The notes: generated from the sequence alone by a model not told the origin. Counted from the first letter of the stretch, positions 34,207-44,272 are shown. The stretch: 64,000 nt of DNA from Polynucleobacter sp. 15G-AUS-farblos (GCF_018882445.1 NZ_JACVOM010000006.1:62001-126000), one strand, 5' to 3'. A program made the numbers and translations.

Positions 34207-36686
34207 TCGGATCCCTATCTCGCCTCATTAAGGGCTTACGCCAAGACCTACGATCAACCGAGTTAGTTTGGTTGATCGTAGCCTTAACGCTTTCTGTAAC
34301 AGCACTTTCTAGCGTCAGTTTTCTAGCTGATCGCATGCAAAGAACCTTTGCATTTGATGCGCGGCAACTGCTTGCATCGGATCTATTGATTGCCTCTGAT
34401 CAAACTTTGCCCGACATCTTTGTAGAGGAAGCCAAAAAAAGAAATCTACAGATTGCCAATACGATCGTTTTTCCCTCTATGGCGAGCACGGGAGCTCAGA
34501 GCAAGTTATCTTCCTTAAAAGCGGTAAGTGGCGCTTATCCCTTACGCGGAGCCTTGCAGGTTGAATCTTCACTCCAGGGTCCTGTTAAAAAAGGCCCATC
34601 CCCTGGTACTGTTTGGGTTGATGCTGCAATGCTAGCTAGCCTGCGAGCAAAAGTGGGCGAGCAACTGAAGCTAGGCAATAGTCAATTTGTCATTGGTGGA
34701 GTGCTAACTCGTGAATTAGATCGAGGAGCTGGCTTTATGAACTTTGCTCCTAGGGTCATGATGTCTATCGAAGACTTGCCAACGACAGGTTTGCTTGGAT
34801 TGGGAAGTAGGGTTACTTACCGCTTGTTATTGGCTGGTGATGATGCGGATATTCAAGCATATGAACAATGGGCTAATACTGCTATTAAGGCACAAGGTCT
34901 AAGAGGGGTTCGCATAGAGACACTTGAGAATGCTCAACCTGTCATGCGCAAAACCTTAGAGCGGGCAGAGCGCTTTCTTTCTCTGATCGCTTTATTAACC
35001 GCAATGGTTTCTGCAGTAGCAATTGCCTTATCAGCGCGTCGTTATGTTCTTAAGCAGGCAGATGCATGCGCGGTACTCAAGTGCTTGGGGGCTAGCTCAT
35101 CCAGTATTTTGACTAAGCAGCTAACTACGCTCTTAGGTCTGGGCATCATCGCTGCAGTTTTGGGATCTATTCTAGGTTTCTTAGTGCAGCAGATTCTGCT
35201 TTTGGCCCTTGGCAATTTAGTTATGGGCAATATGCAAAGCGTGTCCATTTGGCCGGTGCTATGGAGTGCCGCTCTATCTTGCTTTTTATTATTCGGCTTT
35301 GCACTACCTCCCTTGTTGGGTTTGGTAAAGGTATCTCCCGTTAGGTTGATCAGAAAAGAATATGCTGGACTGCCCCGCATTGCCATTTGGGTTGCATTAT
35401 TTGGTCTTGGATCTTGCCTTGCCTTAATCGCGATTGCGGCGCGCGATTGGAAGCTGGCTCTTTGGACTGCGCTGAGTTTTGGTGCTGCCGTTGCCTTGTT
35501 TTCATTTATTTCCTGGTTCTTTCTTCGTCTGCTTTCCCGTATTCATACTCAATACTTTGCACTCCGTTTTGTATTGCTGGCACAGGGCAGAAGCGTGACG
35601 TACGCAGTTGTGCAGATTACGGCTCTGGGCATTGCCATCATGGCTTTGCTCATGATTTTGTTATTGCGCCAGGATTTGTTGAGCGCCTGGCAAGGAAATA
35701 TTCCCGCTGATGCACCCAATCGCTTCATGATTAATGTCCAAGAAAATCAAAAACAAGGCATTGATGAGATGTTAGGCAATGCAGGTGTCCCCAAGCCCGA
35801 TTTTTATCCTATGGTGCGAGGTAGACTGATAGAGATCAATCAGCGAGCTATTACTCCCAATACATACCAAGAAGAAAATGCGCGTCGACTGGTTGATCGT
35901 GAGTTCAATCTTTCTTACACCAATGAGTTGCCGAGTGGCAACCGTATAGTTTCGGGCAAGTGGCATGAGGGTAGTGCCCCCCAAATATCCTTAGAAATGG
36001 GAATTGCTAAGACCTTAAAGTTAAAACTGGGGGATGAGCTTAGCTTTGAAGTGGCAGGAGAAAAAATTACTGCCCCCATTACTTCCTTGCGCAAGTTAGA
36101 TTGGGGTTCTATGCGCGTGAACTTTTTTGTCATCATGCCGCCTGGCCCATTAAATCAATCACCTCAATCTTGGATTACTTCTTACTATCAAGATTCCAAT
36201 CGAGACAATCTCGATTTCCGCTTAAGTCAAGCTTATCCCAATCTCACGGTGGTGGATGTCACTGCATCTATGCAGCAAATACAGGATGTCTTGAATAAGC
36301 TAACTGCAGCCCTGAGTCTTTTATTTGCATTTACGGTCATTGCAGCAGTTCTGGTCTTAATAGCGGCAATATCAGCGACTCAAGATGAGCGCTTTAGAAA
36401 TGCAGCCTTACTAAAGGCGCTTGGTGCATCTCGACAAGTCTTAGCGAGAATTGCCAACATTGAGCTTTTGATTATTGGTGCTCTAGCAGGATCATTGGCG
36501 GGAATAGCCGCTAGCGCTGCTGCTTGGGCCCTGGGACGTTATGTGCTTGAAATTGAATTTAATGCCTTTATTCAAGCCCTGCTAATGGGGCTTGGATTTG
36601 GGATCACTTCATGTTTATTGGCGGGTTATCGTTTTCAAAAGAAAATTCAAACTGCTACTGCCATTGAATGCCTCAGGGCAAGCTAG
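34203..36686 (+). CDS. FtsX-like ABC permease (YbbP family)
   Basis: An 827-residue inner-membrane protein with two FtsX-like halves. There is an N-terminal transmembrane helix, a periplasmic domain (about residues 45-255), clusters of membrane helices at about 260-500, a second periplasmic domain (about 510-690) and a final helix bundle. QADACAVLKCLGASSSSI and the repeated NAALLKALGASRQVL are FtsX cytosolic motifs. YbbP normally pairs with the ATPase YbbA and the esterase TesA; neither is next to it here. It starts with TTG overlapping the SDR stop, as no suitable ATG is nearby. Confidence 0.85.
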   Translation: MIGSLSRLIKGLRQDLRSTELVWLIVALTLSVTALSSVSFLADRMQRTFAFDARQLLASDLLIASDQTLPDIFVEEAKKRNLQIANTIVFPSMASTGAQSKLSSLKAVSGAYPLRGALQVESSLQGPVKKGPSPGTVWVDAAMLASLRAKVGEQLKLGNSQFVIGGVLTRELDRGAGFMNFAPRVMMSIEDLPTTGLLGLGSRVTYRLLLAGDDADIQAYEQWANTAIKAQGLRGVRIETLENAQPVMRKTLERAERFLSLIALLTAMVSAVAIALSARRYVLKQADACAVLKCLGASSSSILTKQLTTLLGLGIIAAVLGSILGFLVQQILLLALGNLVMGNMQSVSIWPVLWSAALSCFLLFGFALPPLLGLVKVSPVRLIRKEYAGLPRIAIWVALFGLGSCLALIAIAARDWKLALWTALSFGAAVALFSFISWFFLRLLSRIHTQYFALRFVLLAQGRSVTYAVVQITALGIAIMALLMILLLRQDLLSAWQGNIPADAPNRFMINVQENQKQGIDEMLGNAGVPKPDFYPMVRGRLIEINQRAITPNTYQEENARRLVDREFNLSYTNELPSGNRIVSGKWHEGSAPQISLEMGIAKTLKLKLGDELSFEVAGEKITAPITSLRKLDWGSMRVNFFVIMPPGPLNQSPQSWITSYYQDSNRDNLDFRLSQAYPNLTVVDVTASMQQIQDVLNKLTAALSLLFAFTVIAAVLVLIAAISATQDERFRNAALLKALGASRQVLARIANIELLIIGALAGSLAGIAASAAAWALGRYVLEIEFNAFIQALLMGLGFGITSCLLAGYRFQKKIQTATAIECLRAS

Positions 36687-36701
36687 TCTCGATAGAAGCT
36701 T

Positions 36702-37238
36702 TTAAGTAAGCGTCACGAGATTTTTAGGAAGCTCAACCAAGCGAGTGCCAGCAAAACGATCAGGCAGCCCCTGACGTTCTTTAGGGTCCTTACGATCAAG
36801 ATAAATGCTAAGTGGCCAGATAAATAGCGCCACAGCAAAAAGCATTTCAACAATTTGCCATTTCTCTAAATGAAAGATTGCCTGAAGTGCAACGCATGGA
36901 ATGATCCAAAGCGATCCAAAAATATAACGCCAAATAGCTTGGCGTCTGTTGAGGGTAAAGCCGCTTTTATCAATCATCCTTACTCGCCAAGTTTGCATCG
37001 CCAAGGTCTGTCCGGATTTAGTCCAATACCAAACAAAATAAAATCCGAGAACAAGATAGAGATAGAGAAAGGTAAGCCAACTTGGGAGTGACACGCCGAA
37101 TAGGATGCCTAGCCCCAGGTTCGGCAATAAAAAAGTAAACGCAATAACTCCTAACAATACAAGCTGCTCATATAGACCACAGAAGACACGGCGCCAAAAT
37201 TGAGGTGAGGGTAAATCGTTTAATTCAGCTGGCGTCAT
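36702..37238 (-). CDS. RDD-family membrane protein
   Basis: A 178-residue protein. The RDD signature reads FWRRVFCGLYEQLVLLG near the N-terminus, with Arg-Arg and Glu in place of Arg-Asp-Asp. Three hydrophobic segments follow, including GFYFVWYWTKSGQTLAMQTW, typical of the family. RDD proteins are poorly characterised membrane proteins, some with ion-exchange roles. I start at ATG 37238 rather than an upstream TTG. It is the last gene of the sigma-factor operon, 32 bp after the DUF3106 gene, and ends 15 bp from the convergent permease gene. Confidence 0.85.
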   Translation of the reverse strand: MTPAELNDLPSPQFWRRVFCGLYEQLVLLGVIAFTFLLPNLGLGILFGVSLPSWLTFLYLYLVLGFYFVWYWTKSGQTLAMQTWRVRMIDKSGFTLNRRQAIWRYIFGSLWIIPCVALQAIFHLEKWQIVEMLFAVALFIWPLSIYLDRKDPKERQGLPDRFAGTRLVELPKNLVTLT

Positions 37239-37270
37239 AGAACCGCTTAACAATCAAAGGGTGATGAAAA

Positions 37271-37876
37271 TTAGTTATTACTTGTAGTGCTTTCAGCATT
37301 ACTGCTGGGAGTGGGGGGTTCAGCTGGGGTAATAGGCGTAAGTGTCGAATTTTGTTTAATGGGGTGCTGTTGCAAAGTGGGTGCATTGGTGGCTGTCGGT
37401 TTTTTCTTTACCTCTGATTCAGCCAATTTCTTTTTTTGATCATCACTCAGTTTTTGATAAGCATTCCAAGCTTCAGCTTTTTTCTCTGCAGGAAACTTGA
37501 GACTACTTAAGTAATTATCGCGTGCCAGTCGACGATCTTTTTGGGAAAGATTAGACCAGCTTGTCATTCTGGATTGCAGACGCTCTTGATCTTGAGCGCT
37601 CATTTTGGGGTAGATGTTAGAAACTTGAATCCATTTTTTACGACTATCAGGGGGCATGTAGTCCCAGTCACTTTCTAGCGGTGCAAGAATCTTTTGTTGA
37701 CTCGGTTTTAGTCCTTCCCAAGTCCCATCAGGTTTCTTTTCTGGGGTGGCAACAACCTTGCTTTGCGTGCCAGCTGAACCGCTTACTGTCTGTGCATTGG
37801 AAATGCCAAAGGAAATGGGGCCTAAAGCAAGGGCTAAACAAGCGCTAGCGAGAAAGGGCTTTAGGCTTAGCGGCAT
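37271..37876 (-). CDS. DUF3106 exported protein
   Basis: A 201-residue protein with a signal peptide (about residues 1-28). The central region has repeated WxxLxPxxQxxL-type elements (EGLKPSQQKILAPL, QKDRRLARDNYL, KLSDDQKKKLAE), the DUF3106 pattern. The C-terminus is a Pro/Thr/Ser-rich low-complexity tail. Function is unknown; the repeats recall periplasmic stress sensors of the CpxP/Spy/heavy-metal-resistor type. Its place behind an ECF sigma gene and a membrane protein suggests a role in sensing envelope state. Confidence 0.8.
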   Translation of the reverse strand: MPLSLKPFLASACLALALGPISFGISNAQTVSGSAGTQSKVVATPEKKPDGTWEGLKPSQQKILAPLESDWDYMPPDSRKKWIQVSNIYPKMSAQDQERLQSRMTSWSNLSQKDRRLARDNYLSSLKFPAEKKAEAWNAYQKLSDDQKKKLAESEVKKKPTATNAPTLQQHPIKQNSTLTPITPAEPPTPSSNAESTTSNN

Positions 37877-37891
37877 TCGAGCAGGCTTAGA

Positions 37892-38350
37892 TTATTTACT
37901 TTGAATAGTATTTGGCGAATCGTTGCTGGAGTCGGAGAGAGGGCCATTCTTGAGGAAGGCCATGAATCCGCTATCAGCATATGCATCCGGTGGCACATCA
38001 TCAGTCAACAGGGCGGCATCAACTTCCGCAATGTCGTTAATGCGAGAATCATCTTGCCATTGAGCAATACCAATGAGACCAAAGACCAAGACTGCTAATG
38101 GAGCTATCCAACCAATCGTGTCCCAAATACCGTTAGAAGATCTGGAGCCCCAGCTTCCAGCAGAGCTTGCAAAGGCGCGTTTCTGTACGAGAACCTTTTC
38201 AGGCTTTTTAAGAGAAATAGCCTTCATGCGAGCTGCATAGAGACGATCTTTGATTTCTTTAGGTAGAGTCCCTTTGCGCAGGAGAGCAGCGCTAGCCTGG
38301 CCAAATTGGTCAACTTGGGTCTGGTTTGCTTGGTTATCAAGGTGGTTCAC
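37892..38350 (-). CDS. DUF3619 protein, putative anti-sigma factor
   Basis: A 152-residue protein with a cytoplasmic N-terminal half (QFGQASAALLRKGTLP and basic segments), one transmembrane helix (about residues 88-107, WIAPLAVLVFGLIGIAQW) and a short periplasmic tail. It follows the sigma-factor gene with a 4-base ATGA overlap. This topology and position are those of an anti-sigma factor, though it lacks a zinc HxxxCxxC motif. Function is inferred only from context. Confidence 0.8.
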   Translation of the reverse strand: MNHLDNQANQTQVDQFGQASAALLRKGTLPKEIKDRLYAARMKAISLKKPEKVLVQKRAFASSAGSWGSRSSNGIWDTIGWIAPLAVLVFGLIGIAQWQDDSRINDIAEVDAALLTDDVPPDAYADSGFMAFLKNGPLSDSSNDSPNTIQSK

Positions 38351-38916
38351 AGCGTAATTCCTTTTAATTTCAATGCTTTAGCTAAAGCTTGGGTTGCCCG
38401 AGAGCAATGCGTTTTCACGCTACCCTCGCTACAACTCATCGCTTTAGCAGTTTCAGTAATACTGAGCTCATCCCAATAACGCATCAGGAAGGCTTCTCGT
38501 TGACGTACAGGTAATTTGGATATTTCTGACTCTAAAGCCTGTAAAAGCTGACTTTGTTCTAGTTTATGGGCACCATCTTGGTGTATTTCACTGTCATCAG
38601 GAGCGGAAAGTGACTCTAAGGGGTCAAAATCATCGTTTTCATCCGATTTTTTACCCATATTTGAAAATAGGGTGACCCAGGTATTGCGTACTTTTTGTCG
38701 TCTAAACCAATCATGAATGCGATTTTGGAGTATACGAGTGAAAACGAGAGGAAGTTCAACTGCAGGCCGGTCTCCATATTTCTCAGCCAACTTAATCATG
38801 GCATCCTGAACGATATCTAGAGCAGCATCATCGTCACGCACAGCGTAAACGGCTTGCTTGAAGGCGCGCTGCTCGATACCACTCAGAAAGTCAGATAGTT
38901 CTTGGGCTGATGCCAT
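38347..38916 (-). CDS. ECF-type RNA polymerase sigma factor
   Basis: A 189-residue sigma-70-family protein with regions 2 and 4 only. Region 2 includes DDDAALDIVQDAMIKLAEKY and RIHDWFRRQK; region 4 includes LPVRQREAFLMRYWDELSIT and the recognition helix SCSEGSVKTHCSRATQAL. It probably directs transcription of a small stress regulon and is held by the overlapping DUF3619 protein. Its start is close to the ilvB promoter region (divergent, 192 bp gap). Confidence 0.9.
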   Translation of the reverse strand: MASAQELSDFLSGIEQRAFKQAVYAVRDDDAALDIVQDAMIKLAEKYGDRPAVELPLVFTRILQNRIHDWFRRQKVRNTWVTLFSNMGKKSDENDDFDPLESLSAPDDSEIHQDGAHKLEQSQLLQALESEISKLPVRQREAFLMRYWDELSITETAKAMSCSEGSVKTHCSRATQALAKALKLKGITL

Positions 38917-38927
38917 GCAGTCGATTA

Positions 38928-38975
38928 GACCCCAATCAGTGAGAATTGGGTCATTTTAGGGGATTACTATAGAAT
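38928..38975 (+). promoter_or_regulatory. Hairpin and possible promoter upstream of ilvB
   Basis: GACCCCAAT at 38928-38936 can pair with ATTGGGTC at 38945-38952 with one bulged C. TTGGGT (38946-38951) and TAGAAT (38970-38975) are 18 bp apart and could be the -35 and -10 of ilvB. The dyad would then overlap the -35. No leucine/valine leader peptide was found before ilvB. Confidence 0.35.
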
Positions 38976-39108
38976 ATAGGGCTTACTACCTAGATTCTCA
39001 TTTACGAAGTGGTTTTTCCGGTAGCAGCGCCGTTCGAACTCGGGCCACAAGCAAGAGACAGAACAGACTAAACAATTTTTTGCCGAAAATTGCAAAGGAC
39101 GAAAGAAA

Positions 39109-40896
39109 ATGAATACAAGCAGCGCCGAATTTTTAGCTTCTAAAGCTAACAAAGACTCAGCAAATCCCAATACCGTAGACGCACCTCCAGAGATGATTGG
39201 TGCTGAAATGTTAGTGCAAGCCTTGCACAAAGAAGGTGTTGAATTCGTATGGGGTTACCCAGGCGGTTCGGTACTTTTTATCTATGATGAAATTTTCAAG
39301 CAGGATAAGTTCGAACATATTTTGGTTCGACATGAACAAGCAGCTGTGCATGCAGCAGATGGCTACGCTCGTGCAACCGGTAAGGTTGGCGTTGCACTAG
39401 TCACATCAGGTCCAGGCGTAACAAATGCCGTTACTGGGATTGCTACTGCCTACACTGATTCGATCCCAATGGTGATCATCAGTGGAAACGTGCCAACTCA
39501 TGCTATCGGTGAAGATGCCTTCCAAGAAGCTGACACAGTTGGTATTACGCGCCCTATTGTGAAGCACAATTTCTTGGTTAAGGATGTTAAAGATCTGCCA
39601 TTGGTGTTGAAGAAGGCTTTTCATATTGCGCAGACAGGGCGCCCTGGACCAGTATTGATTGATATCCCTAAGGATATCTCTGCTGCTAAGGGTCCTTTTG
39701 TTTATCCAGAAACCCTGGAGATGCGTTCTTATAACCCAGTTGTGAAGGGTCATAGCGGTCAAATTCGCAAAGCAATTTCTTTGTTGCAAGAAGCAGAGCG
39801 CCCCTATATTTACACTGGTGGCGGCGTGATTTTGTCGGATGCCGCTCCGGAACTTAAAGAGTTTGCAGAGCTATTAGGTTATCCAGTGACCAATACCCTC
39901 ATGGGCCTAGGCGGCTTCCCCGGAACTAGTCCTCAATTTGTGGGCATGTTGGGTATGCATGGAACCTATGAAGCCAATATGGCAATGCAACACAGTGATG
40001 TGTTGATTGCAATTGGTGCACGCTTTGATGATCGCGTGATCGGTAACACTGCGCACTTTGCAAGCCACCCTCGCAAAATCATTCATATTGATATCGACCC
40101 ATCCGTGATTTCTAAACGTGTGAAGGTGGATGTTCCTATCGTCGGTGATCTCAAAGAGGTATTGCAGGAGATGACGGCTCAACTTAAGGTTGCTGGCCCA
40201 CGCAAGAATGGTGAGAAGGTTGCCGCGTGGTGGGAGCAGATTAATGAGTGGCGCAAAAAAGATTGCTTGAAGTATGACGAGGCATCACAAATTGTGAAGC
40301 CTCAGTACGTAGTTCAAAAATTATGGGAACTCACGGGCGGTGATGCCTTTATTACTTCAGACGTTGGTCAGCATCAAATGTGGGCCGCACAGTTCTATAA
40401 ATTTGATCAGCCTCGCCGTTGGATTAACTCTGGTGGACTAGGAACCATGGGTGTCGGCTTGCCTTATGCCATGGGAATTAAGAAAGCTTTCCCAGATAAG
40501 GATGTATTTGCTATCACTGGAGAAGGTTCAATCCAGATGTGTATTCAGGAGCTTTCTACCTGTAAGCAATACAACACACCAGTAAAGATTGTTTCATTGA
40601 ATAACCGCTACCTTGGTATGGTTCGTCAATGGCAAGAGCTGACTTATAACAAGCGCTACTCTAGTTCTTATATGGACTCATTGCCTGATTTTGTAAAGTT
40701 GGCCGAAGCTTTTGGTCACGTTGGCATGCGCATTGAGAAGAAGTCAGATGTTGAAGGTGCTTTGAAAGAAGCGATTCGCCTGAAAGATCGCACTGTATTT
40801 ATGGATTTCCAAACAGACCCAGAAGAAAACGTTTGGCCTATGGTTCAAGCAGGCAAAGGTATTACCGAAATGTTATTGGGTAGTGAGGATCTGTAA
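39109..40896 (+). CDS. ilvB: Acetolactate synthase, large (catalytic) subunit
   Basis: A 595-residue ThDP- and FAD-dependent enzyme that makes acetolactate or acetohydroxybutyrate, the first common step of valine, leucine and isoleucine synthesis. VEFVWGYPGGSVLFIYDE and VRHEQAAVHAADGYARATG carry the ThDP-activating Glu. GARFDDRV belongs to the FAD domain, and GEGSIQMCIQELSTCKQYN is the GDG-type ThDP motif with GEG. The first about 25 residues are a variable extension. The last base of its stop is the first base of the ilvN start, so the subunits are translationally coupled. Confidence 0.96.
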   Translation: MNTSSAEFLASKANKDSANPNTVDAPPEMIGAEMLVQALHKEGVEFVWGYPGGSVLFIYDEIFKQDKFEHILVRHEQAAVHAADGYARATGKVGVALVTSGPGVTNAVTGIATAYTDSIPMVIISGNVPTHAIGEDAFQEADTVGITRPIVKHNFLVKDVKDLPLVLKKAFHIAQTGRPGPVLIDIPKDISAAKGPFVYPETLEMRSYNPVVKGHSGQIRKAISLLQEAERPYIYTGGGVILSDAAPELKEFAELLGYPVTNTLMGLGGFPGTSPQFVGMLGMHGTYEANMAMQHSDVLIAIGARFDDRVIGNTAHFASHPRKIIHIDIDPSVISKRVKVDVPIVGDLKEVLQEMTAQLKVAGPRKNGEKVAAWWEQINEWRKKDCLKYDEASQIVKPQYVVQKLWELTGGDAFITSDVGQHQMWAAQFYKFDQPRRWINSGGLGTMGVGLPYAMGIKKAFPDKDVFAITGEGSIQMCIQELSTCKQYNTPVKIVSLNNRYLGMVRQWQELTYNKRYSSSYMDSLPDFVKLAEAFGHVGMRIEKKSDVEGALKEAIRLKDRTVFMDFQTDPEENVWPMVQAGKGITEMLLGSEDL

Positions 40897-41387
40897 TGCG
40901 ACATATTATTTCTGTATTAATTGAGAACGAGCCAGGTGCCTTATCCCGAGTGGTCGGACTTTTTTCTGCGCGTGGCTACAACATCGAGACATTGAGCGTT
41001 GCGCCAACTGAAGATCCTTCTTTGTCTCGCATGACTATCGTTACTATTGGTTCCGATGATGTGATCGAGCAGATTACGAAGCATTTAAATCGCTTGGTTG
41101 AGGTGGTTAAGGTATTTGATTTAAGTGAAGGCCCTCATATTGAGCGCGAGCTCATGATGATCAAGGTGCGTGCAGTTGGTAAAGAGCGTGAAGAGTTAAA
41201 GCGAACTACCGATATTTTTCGCGGACGCATTATTGATGTGACTGATAAAAGCTACACCATCGAGTTGACTGGTGATAGCTCTAAGCTAGATGCCTTCATT
41301 GATTCAATTGATCGTGCTTCGATTTTGGAAACTGTGCGTTCGGGCGGCTCTGGTATTGGTCGCGGCGAACGTATTTTGAAGGTTTAA
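40896..41387 (+). CDS. ilvN: Acetolactate synthase, small (regulatory) subunit
   Basis: A 163-residue regulatory subunit. The N-terminal ACT domain starts RHIISVLIENEPGALSRVVG and includes RGYNIETLSVAPTEDP; a second ACT-like domain forms the C-terminal half. It binds valine and gives feedback inhibition of IlvB. The length and the IlvH-like motifs show a complete protein. ilvC follows after a 56-bp gap with a strong AAGGAAAGAG ribosome site. Confidence 0.95.
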   Translation: MRHIISVLIENEPGALSRVVGLFSARGYNIETLSVAPTEDPSLSRMTIVTIGSDDVIEQITKHLNRLVEVVKVFDLSEGPHIERELMMIKVRAVGKEREELKRTTDIFRGRIIDVTDKSYTIELTGDSSKLDAFIDSIDRASILETVRSGGSGIGRGERILKV

Positions 41388-41416
41388 TTTTTTTAACTGA
41401 TTTATTGCAGTAATAA

Positions 41417-42460
<1,044 letters not shown>

Positions 42461-42502
42461 GCAATTCAATAACCGTTTTATTTAAAAGGCTCAGAATAAA
42501 AA

Positions 42503-43150
42503 ATGATGTATCCACACCCCATTATTGCGAAAGAAGGCTGGCCGTATTTAGCACTAGTGGGGTTCGTTACTTTGCTAGTTCAATATTTAGGCGGATCTGC
42601 TTGGTCTTGGCCTCTTTGGATTATTTTTATCTTTGTTTTGCAGTTCTTTCGGGATCCTCAGCGTATTCCGGCCATGGGTCGAGATTTGGTTTTATCTCCG
42701 GCAGATGGTCGTATTGTGGTGGTTGAAAAAGCAAACGATCCGTATGCGGGTCGTGAGGCGCTCAAAATCAGCGTTTTCATGAACGTATTTAACGTCCACT
42801 CTAATCGTAGCTCGGTTAATGGCTTAGTAAAAGAGATTCAATATTTCCCGGGTAAGTTTGTTAATGCGGATTTGGATAAAGCGTCTACAGAAAACGAGCG
42901 CAATGCTGTTGTGATTGATTCCAACGGTCAAATTGTGACCCTTGTTCAAGTCGCCGGCCTGATTGCTCGCCGCATACTTTGCTACATCCATGTAGGCGAT
43001 CGTCTTAAGGCGGGTGAGCGTTATGGCTTTATTCGCTTCGGATCTAGAGTCGACGTGTATTTACCCCTTACTGCTGAGCCATTAGTCAGCGTTGGTGATA
43101 AAGTATTTGCTACCAATACAGCTTTGGCTCGATTGCCAGGTCTAGATTGA
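42503..43150 (+). CDS. psd: Phosphatidylserine decarboxylase proenzyme
   Basis: A 215-residue enzyme of the short (class II/archaeal-like) Psd type. It decarboxylates phosphatidylserine to phosphatidylethanolamine at the inner membrane. Two hydrophobic helices lie near the N-terminus (about residues 14-50). [11 protein letters not shown] and [14 protein letters not shown] are conserved. The self-cleavage site that creates the pyruvoyl group is Gly180-Ser181 in [11 protein letters not shown]. It precedes pssA, so consecutive steps of PE synthesis are encoded together. A second ATG at 42506 is an alternative start. Confidence 0.94.
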   Translation: MMYPHPIIAKEGWPYLALVGFVTLLVQYLGGSAWSWPLWIIFIFVLQFFRDPQRIPAMGRDLVLSPADGRIVVVEKANDPYAGREALKISVFMNVFNVHSNRSSVNGLVKEIQYFPGKFVNADLDKASTENERNAVVIDSNGQIVTLVQVAGLIARRILCYIHVGDRLKAGERYGFIRFGSRVDVYLPLTAEPLVSVGDKVFATNTALARLPGLD

Positions 43151-43177
43151 TTCGATCTCACTTTTACTAGGACGATT

Positions 43178-44041
43178 TTGCCAACATTTCGCCGCCGTGG
43201 CCGTATCGATCGTAGTCGCTTATCTCGATCACGCTCAGATCACCCTCAAGATGAATGGGTAGAGGATCTGGTTGATGCAGACGATTACGAAGTAGAAGAG
43301 TTGCATCCTCAAAAACCCCGCTTACGTAGCAAGGGAATTTATCTACTACCCAATGCATTTACTACCGCAGCCTTGTTTTGCGGTTTCTTTGCCATTGTGA
43401 ATGCCATGAACCACCAGTTTGAGATTGCTGCAATTGCTATCTTTGCTTCATTGGTTTTGGATGGTATGGATGGACGAGTTGCAAGAATGACCAATACTCA
43501 AAGCGCCTTTGGTGAGCAATATGATTCGCTCGCTGATATGGTTTCCTTTGGAGTGGCTCCAGCATTAGTTGCTTATGAATGGGCGCTTAAAGATTTAGGT
43601 AAGTGGGGCTGGTTAGCCGCTTTCACTTATTGCGCTGGTGCGGCCTTGCGTTTAGCCCGCTTTAATGTGAATACGGGTGTAGTGGATAAAAAATTCTTCC
43701 AGGGTCTACCAAGTCCTGCTGCTGGATCATTAATGGCTGGTTTTATATGGCTTGCCGACGATAATAAGATCCCGGTGCGAGATACCGCCATTCCCTGGAT
43801 CACCTTTTTTATTGCTGTATACGCCGGTTTAACCATGGTTTCCAATGCCCGTTTTTATAGCGGTAAAGCGCTGGATGTTAGGTACCGGGTGCCCTTTGGC
43901 GTAATGGTTCTTCTCATTCTGACCTTTGTTTTGATTTCTTCTAACCCTCCATTGACCCTTTTCGGCTTATTCGTGGTTTATTCCATCTCGGGATACATCG
44001 TTTGGGCTTGGGAGAGACTAAGTGGCAAACGTTTTAGCTAA
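43178..44041 (+). CDS. pssA: CDP-diacylglycerol-serine O-phosphatidyltransferase
   Basis: A 287-residue membrane enzyme that makes phosphatidylserine from CDP-diacylglycerol and serine. The CDP-alcohol phosphotransferase motif is LDGMDGRVARMTNTQSAFGEQYDSLAD, shown here only by its key Asp residues: D-G-x2-A-R-x8-G-x3-D-x3-D, at about residues 99-118. Several transmembrane helices follow. The first about 55 residues are strongly charged (Arg/Ser-rich then acidic) and precede the membrane part. The start is TTG at 43178 behind AGGA; no suitable ATG exists. Confidence 0.92.
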   Translation: MPTFRRRGRIDRSRLSRSRSDHPQDEWVEDLVDADDYEVEELHPQKPRLRSKGIYLLPNAFTTAALFCGFFAIVNAMNHQFEIAAIAIFASLVLDGMDGRVARMTNTQSAFGEQYDSLADMVSFGVAPALVAYEWALKDLGKWGWLAAFTYCAGAALRLARFNVNTGVVDKKFFQGLPSPAAGSLMAGFIWLADDNKIPVRDTAIPWITFFIAVYAGLTMVSNARFYSGKALDVRYRVPFGVMVLLILTFVLISSNPPLTLFGLFVVYSISGYIVWAWERLSGKRFS

Positions 44042-44069
44042 ATTTGCTTTTTTAGGTTATATTTAATCC

Positions 44070-44147
44070 ATGTTGATGAATTTCTCACCTTTATCTAGCC
44101 TGCTTCTACTAGCACTAAGCCTTGAGCTTGGGGCGGGTAAGGCCTGA
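44070..44147 (+). CDS. leuL: Leucine-rich leader peptide of leuA
   Basis: A 25-codon ORF between pssA and leuA. Nine of 25 residues are Leu, including four in a row (LLLL at positions 11-14) within SPLSSLLLLALSLELG. A rho-independent hairpin follows 41 bp after its stop. This is the layout of an amino-acid attenuator: ribosomes would stall at the Leu codons when charged tRNA-Leu is scarce. Two of the leucine codons are CTT and one CTG within the critical run, and CTA is used three times. The ribosome site is weak or absent and a second ATG at 44076 is possible. Confidence 0.75.
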   Translation: MLMNFSPLSSLLLLALSLELGAGKA

Positions 44148-44188
44148 GTTGATGAGATCTCAATAATTCATTAACCACCAAATACCAG

Positions 44189-44219
44189 CCCCAGCTCTTA
44201 GCTGGGGTTTTTGTTTTTT
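44189..44219 (+). terminator. Attenuator terminator of leuA
   Basis: The stem CCCCAGC (44189-44195) with GCTGGGG (44201-44207), 5-base loop TCTTA, is followed by TTTTTGTTTTTT. The left arm can instead pair with TTGGGGC (44128-44134) inside the leader ORF using GCCCCAG (44188-44194), with one G-U pair. That would be the antiterminator when the ribosome stalls at the leucine run. Confidence 0.85.
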
Positions 44220-44272
44220 GAAATTGAAATTGTGTATTAAGCAAATAAAGTAATCAGAATCGGAGAGTAGTG

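Noticed and set aside
38917..39108. Branched-chain amino-acid leader peptide before ilvB
   Set aside because: No ATG/GTG-started ORF rich in Leu, Val or Ile is present; only a hairpin near the putative promoter.
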